Positions 24,746 through 35,475 of a stretch of 64,000 bases of DNA are shown one piece after another. A program made the translations under genes and the position numbers. The stretch is from Prostheceraeus crozeri (taxonomy: Eukaryota > Platyhelminthes > Polycladida > Euryleptidae). The stretch is from positions 85,096 through 149,095 of the forward strand of contig CAJQUW010003047.1 of assembly GCA_907163375.1 (NCBI GenBank), given 5' to 3'. The notes below the pieces were generated by a model that saw nothing but the letters and a program-made list of their open reading frames with translations, searched no databases and had not been told where the DNA came from. Position 1 is the first letter of the stretch, and the number at the start of each line of letters is the position of its first letter.

Positions 24746-26229
24746 TAATCATCATCAATCATCGATTGATCATTTTTTGAGTTGTATGTGAAAAACAGGC
24801 ATTTCTCAACAAGTGTAGTGCTCCGAATTACACAATAACATCAGGGGTTTGGTATATTGCACAATATCAAAATACAATTTTAACCATGCCTACGTAGGTA
24901 CTTGCATTAAAGAGCGCAACAACAATTGCAAAAAAACTATCTGCCGAGAGCGAAAATTTCACTAGGGTATAGTGGTACAAAAATGTACCACCCCCAAAAA
25001 TAATATTCCCGATATATATTTTTCAAAATACTTGAGATACGTCTTAATGGGACCCTATAACAACTATCCATGAGAAGAAAATAAGATTCCTCAGTAAAAT
25101 GGAGATCTGTGCCCTAAAGGGTTAATATGAAAAAGATTGTTGTTCTTATCAAAACTTGGAGAATTATTTCTTTGAAATGTTAGTAATAAATATCTTGGAG
25201 TATTCGAAGTTCTAGTAAAATGCCAGTTAAATCTTTGTTCGGAAAAAGTTACTGAACTAGCAGTTCGCTTTAGAAAATTTACTGGAATTGATTTGTTAGT
25301 ATTTAATCTTTTTGCAATAGCTGTTTCAACCTCTAAACTAGGAGTAATATGCTTAATCCACCATTCAAGTCTATCAATTTTTAAATATGCTTTTTTTCCA
25401 GTCTTACCAAAAAAAATTAATTCATTATTTGCTGTACGATGAATTATTAATTTAAATTTTAATTGATATGATATTTTATCATAATCTAAATATCCGAATA
25501 ATGGAGACAATGACCAATTTACTGTCTGTTTACTTTTCTTGTTAAATTCACGTCTTTCTTTATATGCACTATTGTTTGTTTTATTTAAATGTTTTGCAAT
25601 ATTTTCTACATCTTTCGCAATTCCTGCTGCATCTGTTCCAGCGTGAGTTAAATCATCAACAATTATACCATCATTAGTATCAGGAAACCAACCTTCGATT
25701 TCATACTTTTTATTATTTTCACCAATTGTTACAAATCTAAGCATTGTATCAATTACACCTGGAGAATCACTTATTGTTTCTATATTTTGAGTTGCAACAT
25801 CTAAACGCATTTGTGTAAATAATCTTGGAAAAAAATTATTCTCTAGTGCAATATTATCGGTTTCTGGTAATGGTGTTGTAAAATTGGCATCACTATATAA
25901 AGAATATTCACAGTGTAAAAATGAATCAGGTAGATATATATAACTTTGCTGATTATCAACTTCAAAAATTAAATCACCTCCAGTATTTACTCTACTGGAA
26001 GATCCGGGATTCATAGCAATTCTTATATAGTCATTCTTTTTTTGATTGTAACTGACGAACGGAGGATCGTCTAATCTAAATTTATTTTCGATAAGCGAAG
26101 ACATTTTTATAAAACATAATTTGACTTTTTGTTTTTCTCACACACAGAAAAAATTCTGCTAAAATAATTTTACTAAAAAAATTTTTCTAAGAAAATTTTG
26201 CTAAAAGAATTTTACTAAAAAAAAATTTA

Positions 26230-26772
26230 CTAAAAAACATAATTTTGGAATTTTGCTAGACCAGCTCCGCTACAGCTTTGCTGGTTAGACCGAAGGTTGC
26301 TACTCACGCCATTTCCTCTTATTTCTTCAATTGAACGTTTTATGGCTACGCCTGATTTCTTATGTTTACTATCAGACGGAGCTCCGCTCCTCAAGGTTTC
26401 CCCCACAGCTATGTTAGCAATTTTGTTTTTTGTTTCCTCTGAAAGTTTTTTTAAATGTTTTAGTTCTTCGGAATCATTCCTAAGTTTACGAATAGCTTCT
26501 AGTTGTTTTAATTCGTTTTGAGACTTAACAGCATTTGATATTGCACTAGCTGTACTACCTATAGCAGCTGCTCCTTTTGCAGCAGATGTAATCAAATCTT
26601 TATTATTTTTAATTAAGTTAACGATACTTCCAATACCAGAGAAGATGCCAGCTCCTTCCGTGTGAACTGTTTCTCTATTATCATAATGATAAACAGGATT
26701 CATACGTGGTTCATGAGCAATTTTTTGATTTGAAGCAAAATGTTTAAGATTGTGTTTATAAATTATAGGCAT
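26230..26772 (-). CDS. Polinton small virion protein with hydrophobic Ala/Gly segment
   Basis: An intact 180-residue frame. After a basic N-terminus, residues about 40-82 form a glycine/alanine/isoleucine-rich amphipathic segment (GAGIFSGIGSIVNLIKNNKD, then AAKGAAAIGSTASAI). A charged helical stretch follows (ELKQLEAIRKLRN). It resembles the other small hydrophobic protein at 19799-20281 in architecture and sits directly upstream of the major capsid gene on the same strand. A pVI- or pX-like internal capsid or membrane-active role is likely by analogy but unproven. The C-terminal third is interrupted by two GC-rich palindromic insertions (26378-26390, 26263-26283) that stay in frame. They give an odd arginine/serine/glycine-rich tail. 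Confidence 0.6.
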   Translation of the reverse strand: MPIIYKHNLKHFASNQKIAHEPRMNPVYHYDNRETVHTEGAGIFSGIGSIVNLIKNNKDLITSAAKGAAAIGSTASAISNAVKSQNELKQLEAIRKLRNDSEELKHLKKLSEETKNKIANIAVGETLRSGAPSDSKHKKSGVAIKRSIEEIRGNGVSSNLRSNQQSCSGAGLAKFQNYVF

Positions 26773-26819
26773 TTTTTAGGATTAAATTTGACTTTTGGGA
26801 AAAAATATTTACGATTGGT

Positions 26820-26919
26820 TAGTAACCTGAGGACCTTTGGTCCGTTTAATATTTGCGCTAAGATTTACGTTTAGGATTGGTTAGTAACCTGAGGACCTTT
26901 GGTCCGATCGGCTAAAGCC
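26820..26919. repeat. Duplicated GC-rich palindrome module
   Basis: GGACCTTTGGTCC occurs twice (26831-26843 and 26894-26905), each preceded by GATTGGTTAGTAACCTGA. The second copy continues into CGATCG and GGCTAAAGCC. This is the inverted twin of the module at 19764-19797. Confidence 0.85.
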
Positions 26920-26940
26920 TCGAGGACAAGACTTCGTCGA

Positions 26941-27828
26941 TCAAGATTTACGTTTGTGAATGGTCAACAACTTCCAGATCACTTTATTAATTTTCTGTTG
27001 CACTTTATCTATTGCATCAAGCAGCGTGTGATGTACTTTAATTTCTTTTCTATTAACTTGCATTTTCTGCTGATTCATCTTCAATGCCGTTTTAAGAGCA
27101 TTTAACTTAATTTTAAGAACATCTAATTGTCTTTTAACAGCATCTAACTGTTCTTTATTTTCTTTAGAGTTTTCTTGTAAATTTTTCTTTAATTCATTTT
27201 CTAAATTGATTTTAAGAGTTTTCATTTTATCAACTTTTTGATTAAGTGAGTTTACTTCATTTATTATTCTATTCATCTTTTTCATTTGTTGAGTAATTTT
27301 AGAACTTAATTCATCAACACTTTTTTGGAATGTAGTTTGTAACTGCTTTAAATTTTTTTTAATTCTTTCAGGAAGTTTTTCTATTTCATCTTCTAATTGT
27401 TCTTTCAATAATTTTATCTGTTGTTTATTTTTAATGACTGCAGATTTTAAATTTATAGAAAGTAATATTAAAATTTTTGATTGTTCAGAAATCTTTTTAA
27501 AAAGTTTTGCTATATCTGCTTCTAGCTCTCTATCCTTTTTATCAAGTTTTAATAATTTTTCGTTTAATGATTTGTCATTAAGTTTAAGCAACTTTAATTC
27601 ATTCATCAGTGGAACCAAAACATCGTTTATATATTTTTCTTTTAAGTCATTGATTTGTGTATCAACATATTGTTTATTTGTTAACTCTGTATTTTGTTGC
27701 GGAAGAATAGAAAGATGCAATGGACCAGATAAAACGTCTCCAGTTTTCATGATATAATTTTTTATCTCTATTTCTAATTCACGATTATTCGGGATATATG
27801 CACCTCCACCAACATTTGGTAACATCAT
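26941..27828 (-). CDS. Fibre-like coiled-coil protein with phage tail-fibre motif
   Basis: An intact 295-residue frame. Near the N-terminus (about residues 30-58) it has MKTGDVLSGPLHLS followed by NTELTNKQYVD. This matches the K-GD-x-(S/T)GPL ... TxKxYVD repeat found in bacteriophage tail fibres, where it packs into trimeric shafts. The rest is a long heptad-rich coiled coil of lysine, leucine, isoleucine and glutamate, ending in a basic tail (WKLLTIHKRKS). By position it belongs to the virion gene cluster beside the capsid genes. A trimeric vertex fibre that contacts the host cell is a reasonable inference. The start at 27828 follows an A/T-rich spacer. No damage is seen. Confidence 0.6.
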   Translation of the reverse strand: MMLPNVGGGAYIPNNRELEIEIKNYIMKTGDVLSGPLHLSILPQQNTELTNKQYVDTQINDLKEKYINDVLVPLMNELKLLKLNDKSLNEKLLKLDKKDRELEADIAKLFKKISEQSKILILLSINLKSAVIKNKQQIKLLKEQLEDEIEKLPERIKKNLKQLQTTFQKSVDELSSKITQQMKKMNRIINEVNSLNQKVDKMKTLKINLENELKKNLQENSKENKEQLDAVKRQLDVLKIKLNALKTALKMNQQKMQVNRKEIKVHHTLLDAIDKVQQKINKVIWKLLTIHKRKS

Positions 27829-27903
27829 TTTTTAACAATAAAAAAATAAAATTTTTTCTAATAAAATTAAAAAATAAAATTTTTTCTAATAAAAATAAAA
27901 AAA

Positions 27904-29033
27904 ATGGAATATCCAAATTTAAAAAAATTATATTCGTCCGCATCATCCTGTTCTTGTTCGACGAGATCAACGGGATTTGAAAATAAATGTTTTGATAATA
28001 ATAATAATAATAATCCATGTATAGATGTTAATATTTTATTTCAGTGTTGCCGATTAGTAATACTGATTGGATAGAAACTAAAATTATTAATTATATCAAT
28101 ATTAAAGAATTAGTAAAAAAATTAAAATCTTTTTCAAAAGAAGAAATTAGATTATTTGTTGATGAATATAATCAATGTAATATTCATATAGAGAGTAAAA
28201 AGCATAATGAAGAATTACTATGTCAAGTGTATTATAGAGATGCAATTTACAAACAAGAAAGTTCTGATATGCCGCAAAGATATGATGATGATACATATAT
28301 AGGATTATATTCAAACTTAAATATTAATTTGTTGAAATCTTACATAAATGGTTTAGCTCAACAAGAAAAAATTTATATGTGGACAACACCTTATACTATT
28401 AACAATGTCCATAATCATAATCATAATAAACGAACCGAAGGTTCTAGGGCTTTGCCCGATCTTCAAGAGTCTTATAATAATAATGATGATGATAATATAG
28501 ATGATGATTCTGAAACATCTGAAAATGGTGTAAATGGTAAGAAAGATTATAAAAATGTAAGTGAAGAAAAATTTATATCTCAACATGATATTAATACTAC
28601 ATATAATCAAAATTTATCTAAATTTCATTTTCTTACAATTGAAAATAATAATGATGGAATAGTTGAAGATACTATTAGACAACTATGTGTCGGGTCTACA
28701 AAATTTAAATTAGGATTTACATCTAATCAATTTAAAATTCTATCATCTTTAATAAAAACTAAAAATGAATCAGATTATGGTTGTGTTATTAAATTTTCCA
28801 AAAGAGAGCAAAGACCAATATTTTTCTCTATTATATTATTATCAGATAATAAATGTAATTTAGAGTTAGATATTCCAATAAGAGAATGGCATCCAATTCC
28901 AAAAAGTGTAATTTATGATGTTGATGAATCAATTTATGATGATGAAGAATCAATTGATGATGATGAAGAATCAATAGTTAGTGAAAATAAATTTAAATTA
29001 TCTTTTGATAAAACATTATATGATAAAACTTAA
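27904..29033 (+). pseudogene. Unrecognised Polinton gene, divergent from fibre gene
   Basis: A start at 27904 gives a short frame with a serine/cysteine-rich stretch and an asparagine run. Near 28040 the meaningful frame switches to the 329-residue frame ending at 29033, so one indel is likely. I recognise no domain. The protein is rich in N, I, D and K and has an acidic tail with repeated DDEESI units. It contains an in-frame GC-rich palindrome (GGGCTTTGCCC at 28447-28457) encoding an odd SRALPD segment. It is transcribed divergently from the fibre-like gene and precedes the polymerase on the same strand. A replication or terminal-protein role is possible but speculative. Confidence 0.5.
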
Positions 29034-29162
29034 TATGATAAAGAAAATAAAATAACTAAAGAACGTGAAATATATAAAAATATATAATAACTCTCAAGAC
29101 CTTGATATTAGAATGTTTATATCTAAAATTAAAACACAAATTTTTCCTTTAAAAAACAAAAA

Positions 29163-32100
29163 ATGGAAAAGTTTTATTGTAACTTATGTAAAAAAAGGTT
29201 GCAAACAAAAAGAAGTTATCAATCTCATTTACAAACTAAATTGCATTTACGAAATGTAGATTGAGTTGATGAAGGAAATATATTAAAATTAAATAATTAT
29301 AAAAAAGTATCTAGAAACATTGCCTACTGATATAAAAGTTAAAAAAATGTTTGATGATTATTCACATTCGGAATATAAAAAAGTTTTTAATAGTGAAGAT
29401 GAGTCCATACCAGATGGAAGATATTTATTTAGCGATACTGATGAATTTAACGAAATAGATAAATTTGATGAAACTAAAAAACCGATGAAGCTGTAACAGA
29501 TATAAAATATTAATTTAATGAATCGGTTGAACATAATGAAACCGATGAAACATTTTATAATGTATTAACAAACGTTTTCAAAATATTTAAGAAATCTTAC
29601 AAATGTTATATGAATGTAGAAGTACTTTATACAAAAATGGACCTGATGGAATTCCTGAAAAAATATTACAAGGACATTTTACAAATTCACAAGAAATTCA
29701 TAATGTAAATGATATACAACCCATATTTGAATCGATGATACTTAAATTAGAAAATTGTATAATTGAAGCCCAGTTACGTGAATCTGGTTGGAGATTTGTT
29801 AAAATACTATCTAAGAAAATAGTAATTGATAAATATAAAAATAATACTGGTGGTAGTTATGTTCCTTTACCTTTCAGTTCACCCCAAATAATCAACATAA
29901 AAAATGAAGATGAACGTTGTTTTCTGTGGAGTATTATAGCACATTTACATCCTGCAGAATATCACAAAGAAAGACTAAGTCATTATAATAAAGAAGAATA
30001 CATAAATGAATTTGATCTCTCTGATGGATTATATGAATTTCCATATGATTATAATAGGTTAATAAAGTTTCATAAAAAGAATAAAAATTTAATAGAAGTA
30101 AATGTTTTTGAATTAAATGTGAATTATGTTTCTATTGGTGATATTACTCCATTTTACTCAGATTCAAAAAAAATTTATTTGAATAATAAAAATTTCTTAC
30201 AATCAGAAGTAGTATATAATGATAGAGGAAATTACATGCATCATAATATTTTTTACCAAGGAAATATAATATGTACTGAAAAATTTCAAATTGTTCAAAC
30301 ATTATCACCAATAATGATTAATCATAATAATTATAAAGGACGTAATTATAATTATGATTATGATTCCGATTATTTATCTTTATCTTTAGAATATCAACAA
30401 AAATTACAAAATTTAAATAAAATTTTACAAAATTGTAAAACAGATTATTTTCAACAATTAAAAATGTTACTACAAGAATATCACCATAAATATCAAAATA
30501 AGATAGAAACGATTCAAGAATTAAATAAAGACAATAAAGAATTAAATAATGAAGACAATAAAGATTTAAATGAATGTTTAAAAAATGTCAACAGCAATAT
30601 AAAGAACAATATAATAAAGAATATGAACAACAGCTACAAATATTAAATCAAAATTATCAACAGCCTGAAAAAGATTTACAAAACAAATTGATTTAACACA
30701 TGAAATATATCAAGATAAATTTGAAAAATTAAAACAAACAAAACAATCAGCACAAGCGAATATATTATATTATCAGGGTCATTTTATATTGTGTAAAGAT
30801 GTTTCTATATTTACAAAAACTTCAGATAATGCTAATTTTCCTGTCTCCAATGTATGACGAGCTTTAGAACTAAAGAAGAAATGAATAGACATTTGGAGAA
30901 TTGCCAACGAAATGAAGCAGTTGAAAATACTTTTCCTAAAGATGATTATTTAATATATAATAGACATTATTTGAAAAATAAAGTACCCTTTACTATTTAT
31001 TGTGATTTCGAAGCATATAATGTTAACATGACACAAAATCGAACGAAAATTTCCAGGCTTTCGCCGATTCTGATAATTGTAAATATGAAAAAAGTGCACC
31101 TGAACAAAGTAAAGAAAAATATTTATTTGAACAAAAACCATTATGTTGGGGAATGTACATTCATTCAAATTATCCTGAATTATTTAAATCAGAATATTAT
31201 CAATACTTTGGTGAAGATAGTTCAGAAATGTTTACAAAGAAAGTAGAAGAATTACAAGGACGTTTTTCACAATTGCTTGAAACAAATATACCAATGCTTC
31301 CATTAACGGATGAAGAATAAATTAATTTTGTTAATGAAACAAATTGTTATTACTGTGGAAAAGAATTTACAAAAAATTATAAAAATGGCAAAGGTAGAGA
31401 TATATTGATAAGCGAAGCGACGGCTCTGCCGACAAAGTAAAAGATCATGATCATCTAAATGGATTATATAGAGGTGCAGCACATAATTCTTGTAATCTTA
31501 ATGCTAATAAATTTAAATATAACTTTGTTCCTTTATATTTCTACAATGGTTCTAAATATGATTTCCATTTAATAATGAAAGATTTATTTTCATCTGAAAA
31601 GTTACAACAACAACAAATAAATGTACTATGTAAAACAGAAGAAGAATATTTTTCAATGCAATTAGGTTGTATTAGAATTTTAGATCCATTTAGATTTTTT
31701 ACTCCTTATTCATTAGATGTTATGGGAAAAACTTTGAAACCTGAGCAATGTAAAATATTAAATAAATATAATTTAAAACCTTTAAAAGGAATATTTCCGT
31801 ATGAAATATATAACTGGAGAGATAAATAGAATAAATGAAATAATGAAGGAACAAAAACTTCCTCCAATAAATAAATTTAAATCAACATTAAAACAATCAC
31901 AATTATCTGAAGAAGACTATGCAGAAGCTGAAAAGAATTGGAGAGAGTTAAATTGTAAAACAATGTATGATTATACAATGAAATATCTTCAGATAGGTGT
32001 ATTAATCCTTACTGATCTTTTTGAAAACTTTCGTGATATGTGTTTAGAATATTACGGAATAGATCCATGTTATTGTTATTCTACACCAGGTTTAACATGG

Positions 32101-33606
32101 CTAGCAAGATTAAAACATACAAATGTTAAACTTAAACATTATAAAGAAAATACATATGATAAATTATTATTATTTGAATCTGGAATTAGAGGTGGAGTTT
32201 CATCAGTTTTAGGTAATCGTTATGTACAGTGTTACAATAAAAAAGTAAATCCTGATGATTATGGTTATTTAAAAATTTTAAATCTAGAAGAAAAAGATCA
32301 ATTTATAAAATTGTTTAATCAAAATATAGAAGGACTTATATCAAATGAAGAGAGTCAAGCAACAGTTGATGAATTCATGAGAGAAAACTATTTGTTATAT
32401 TATGATTTTAATAGCTTATATTCTTCTTGCATGATACAAGAATTACCAACAGGTCAGATGGAATGGTGTAATATTCTAGATTATCAAAAAACATATGATT
32501 GAAATTATAATCATGGTTATATATATGAAGTTGATTTAGTATACCCTGATGAAATAAAAGATAAAACAAAATATTTTCCTTTCTGTCCCGAAAACAAAAT
32601 TCCCAATATAGAAGATTTTTCAGATTATCAAAAATCTATAATTCCTAAGAAATACAGACCAACAAAAAAACTTATGTTAACACAAAGTAATAAAGGAAAG
32701 TATGTTGTTGAAGGAAGAATGCTAGATTGGTATGCAGAACATGGAATGATTCTCACCAAAATACATCGAAAACTATTTTATCAAAAATCTAAATGGTTAA
32801 AAAATTATATAGAGTTCAATATTGAAAAACGTAAAATAGCTAAAAGAAATAAAGATGATTTTGGAAACGTGTTCTTCAAATTAATGAATAATGCATTTTA
32901 TGGTAAGACTTTAGAAAATGTGCGTAATAGACAAAATATTGAAATAGTTTATGATAAAGATAGGTTTCAAAATTTAACAAGGAAACCTACATATAAAAGA
33001 ACTACTAGATTCAGTGATGAACTATGTGCTGTACATTTACGTCGAATCAGCGTAAAGCATGACAAGTTTAATTTTATTGGATTCACTATATTAGAACTAG
33101 CTAAGCTATTTATGTATAGATTTATATATGATCATTCAGCACCTGCTTATGGCGAAAACTATAAATTACACTTTACAGATACGGATTCCGTTTTCTTAGA
33201 ATTAACAGTACCGTATAATTCTTCACTTGATGAAGAAATAGATAAAATAAAAGATATCATTCATCCCTCTGATTTATGTAAAGTAAAAGATGAACTAGAA
33301 GGAAATGAAGATTTCATAACAGAAGCTATATTTTTAAAATCTAAATGTTACTGTTATGATACAACTAATAATATTAAAACACATAAAACATTAAAAGGAA
33401 TTTCAAAGGCATCAGTGGCTAAACAAATAGCATTTCAAGATTATAAGAATACATTATTTAATAATGAAATAAAAACAGCATGTAATTATAGACTTAATTC
33501 AAAGAAACATAAAATGTATTTAAAAGAGGAACATAAATTAGCATTAGATCCATTTGATGATAAAAGAAAAAATTTACATGATGGAATAACTACTTTACCT
33601 TTTTAA
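29163..33606 (+). pseudogene. Polinton protein-primed DNA polymerase B, multiply broken
   Basis: This is the replicative polymerase of the element, primed by a protein at the linear ends. Order along the gene: an N-terminal C2H2 finger (CNLCKKR..SYQSHL, start ATG 29163); a Polinton-specific region with NIKNEDERCFLWSI (from 29603); a second finger near 30840 (CLQCMTSF); exonuclease motif I YCDFEAYNV; a HDHLNGLYRGAAH metal-binding segment; and exonuclease motif II YNGSKYDFHL. Then come the YLQIGVLILTD exonuclease III segment, palm motif A YYDFNSLYSS, motif B KLMNNAFYGKT and motif C TDTDS. At least four frame changes (29.2-31.5 kb) and an in-frame TGA at 32500-32502 break it. A GC-rich palindrome at 31412-31431 coincides with one break. 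The C-terminal half from 32674 is open. All the key catalytic motifs are still legible. Confidence 0.9.
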
Positions 33607-33609
33607 AGT

Positions 33610-33735
33610 TTATTTATTATTATTTAAATCCGTCTAGAAAAAAAATTTTATTATTTAAATCAGTCTAGAAAAATTTTTTTTATTATTTAAATCAGTCTAG
33701 AATAAAAATTTTATTATTTATTACTCAGTAAACAA
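33610..33735. repeat. Intergenic TCTAG tandem repeats, second cluster
   Basis: Three copies of TTATTATTTAAATC(A/C)GTCTAGAAAA-type units fill the gap between the convergent polymerase and packaging ATPase genes. They resemble the array at 20310-20475. Confidence 0.8.
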
Positions 33736-33750
33736 ATCTTTAATCGACTT

Positions 33751-34517
33751 TCAGTCAGAGAACAATTGTTCGATAACTCTATCATGAATTTTTTTATCAA
33801 TATTAATTGTGATAAATCCATAATCTTTTGACCAAGCATTGTTACACGATTGTTTAAATTCATCTTTATTTCTTACGCATAAATCTCTTAACAAATCACT
33901 TAAGTTTCTTGCATTTATTTCAAATAGTATAAATATATTTGCATTCTTTCTAATAACACTTCCGTCTAATGAATACATACTTTGTGTTAAATAAAAAACA
34001 CTACAGTTGTTATGTCTACCTCTTGTGAAATAATTTCTCTGAACTGACTGATTTCTATCATTAACGCAATCATCAAAATTACACAATGTTTCATTGTTTT
34101 ATCTAGTTTACTAGGATCTTGCATATTACCACTATCATCTATTAATTGTATTTTTATATGCTTATTTTTATTAGATTCTACTAACTGATTATTTTTTGCT
34201 GCTTCTTCACACCACGAACTTATTTCTTCTTCATATTCAGAATTTTCATATTCTTTGAATAATGAAGCAATTGCTGTTTTTTTAAGATTATTTTCAAATC
34301 CATATTTTAAAAATTGATAGACGGGTTGTTCTGCTGTTGTTGCATAAATTATAAGATTGTTATAATCCAAAACATTTGGTGTCGTTAAAATTTAAAGAAT
34401 AGATATGTTTTTCCGCATCCTGATATTCCACAAATAACTGACAAAACTTTGTTAGATAAATTTGGATGATGATTAAATTTGAGTTTGTTTTTTTAATGGG
34501 GAAAATTCATTCATTTT
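33751..34517 (-). pseudogene. FtsK/HerA-type genome-packaging ATPase, frameshifted
   Basis: The enzyme pumps the linear genome into the capsid. A start near 34517 precedes a Walker A P-loop (GISGCGKT, about 34406-34429) in a different frame. The next part (34370 down) gives the linker and the hydrophobic strand before Walker B. The last part (34086 to 33751) carries CNFDDCVND and the family-typical YFTRGRHNNCSVFYLTQS segment. At least three frame changes separate these pieces, near 34480, 34385 and 34090. The total of about 250 residues is normal. The gene lies tail-to-tail with the polymerase and is followed on the same strand by the penton-like gene upstream. No functional protein is expected from this copy. 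Confidence 0.85.
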
Positions 34518-34620
34518 TAGTAAAAAAATTTTATTTAATTTAATTTTTATTTTTAAAGAAGAAGAAGAAAATTAAACTTCTATAGCTTCGCGTAGGAGTT
34601 TATACCTCTCGAACGGGAGT

Positions 34621-35409
34621 TTATACCTCTCGAACCAAAAGATCTATCATAATCTCTTCACCTCCAAAATTTATTTCTTGTCCTTTTTCATCAGTGATTC
34701 TCATGTTAATGTTGTTAATAGTTTTTCTTGTAATAGGGAAATATATTAATGTTTCTGGAATTACATTTAATCTATAACCAATGGGTACAGTAAAAGCTGG
34801 AAAACTGAATATTAAATTTGACAATTTACCATTTATATATCCTCCTTCAATAATGTCACAATGTACAACAATTGAATTTATTTCAGTTGTTTTTGGAATC
34901 TTCTCACCTAAATGATAACCTTGACTATAGGTTTGTTTATTAAATCCTAATAGCTTTGACAATGATCTATCATTATTAAAATCAACTTGATGATTTTCGT
35001 CTAAAGTAAGAGAAAATTTATTAACTGCCGGTTCAACTGCGAAATGTAATTGTTTCTTATCTTTAAATGGAATACCTAGATGTCTCTTAATTTCATTTGA
35101 TATTGATTCAACTTCGTAAGAACCAGGAAGAAAAGTTAGTATTTTCCATGTTTTGCCTTTATCAGTAGAATATCTAAATTGATCATTCACATCTTTGATA
35201 ACATTTTGAATAGTGTTAAATGTGGAGAAACTAGTCAATGCAATTTGATAATTTTTATTTTGTTCTAAATGTAGAATGGGTTCTAAATTACAAGTGTGTG
35301 ATGAAGTAGTTGTTATAATTTTTAACGTCGTACTAAATTTTGATGAACCCAAAATCTCTGATAGATTTTCTAAATGATTATTAATTTTGTCAAAATCCGC
35401 TGAACACAT
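34621..35409 (-). CDS. Polinton penton-like minor capsid protein
   Basis: An intact 262-residue frame matching the single-jelly-roll minor capsid protein of Polintons, equivalent to the adenovirus penton base at the vertices. Typical features are LEPILHLEQNKNYQIALTSF in the first strands, then FRYSTDKGKTW and the LPGSYEVESISNEI segment, and a YRLNVIPETLIYFP strand near the C-terminus. The length is normal. It lies upstream of the packaging ATPase on the minus strand, with a 103-bp gap holding two copies of GGAGTTTATACCTCTCGAAC. The frame is undamaged, in contrast to the replication and integration genes. Confidence 0.85.
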   Translation of the reverse strand: MCSADFDKINNHLENLSEILGSSKFSTTLKIITTTSSHTCNLEPILHLEQNKNYQIALTSFSTFNTIQNVIKDVNDQFRYSTDKGKTWKILTFLPGSYEVESISNEIKRHLGIPFKDKKQLHFAVEPAVNKFSLTLDENHQVDFNNDRSLSKLLGFNKQTYSQGYHLGEKIPKTTEINSIVVHCDIIEGGYINGKLSNLIFSFPAFTVPIGYRLNVIPETLIYFPITRKTINNINMRITDEKGQEINFGGEEIMIDLLVREV

Positions 35410-35475
35410 TTTTTAGTTAAAATTTTGAATAAATATTTTTTTATAAAAAAAATTAAAAACAACAACATATTTCAG

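Larger units (their letters stand above)
20836..25121 (+). mobile_element. piggyBac transposon at TTAA
   Basis: A 4286-bp element is bounded by CCCTTTAGGG on the left and its inverted copy CCCTAAAGGG on the right. TTAA flanks both sides (20832-20835 and 25122-25125), the invariant piggyBac target. It carries a transposase gene at 21611-23340 and a long 3' non-coding part, itself invaded by a MITE. Sub-terminal GTGGTAC palindromes occur near both ends. Confidence 0.95.
20465..26104 (-). pseudogene. Polinton major capsid protein, split by piggyBac
   Basis: The N-terminal ~325 residues are encoded at 25126-26104 and the C-terminal ~120 at 20465-20831. The two parts are in the same frame on either side of the piggyBac TTAA site, so the gene was open before the insertion. 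The sequence fits the double-jelly-roll hexon-like capsid protein of Polintons: an N-terminal DPPFVSYN segment and a capsid-type RLEWWIKHITPS segment. The C-terminal part carries TPGDWRHLYPVFCFDLSA, a conserved late feature. The total of about 445 residues is normal. The protein would form the icosahedral shell. With 4.3 kb of DNA inside, it cannot be made intact unless the insert is excised. Confidence 0.85.

Noticed and set aside
32500-32502. TGA in the Polinton polymerase as evidence of recoding
   Set aside because: The gene also has several frameshifts and other genes use TAA and TAG breaks, so ordinary decay is simpler.
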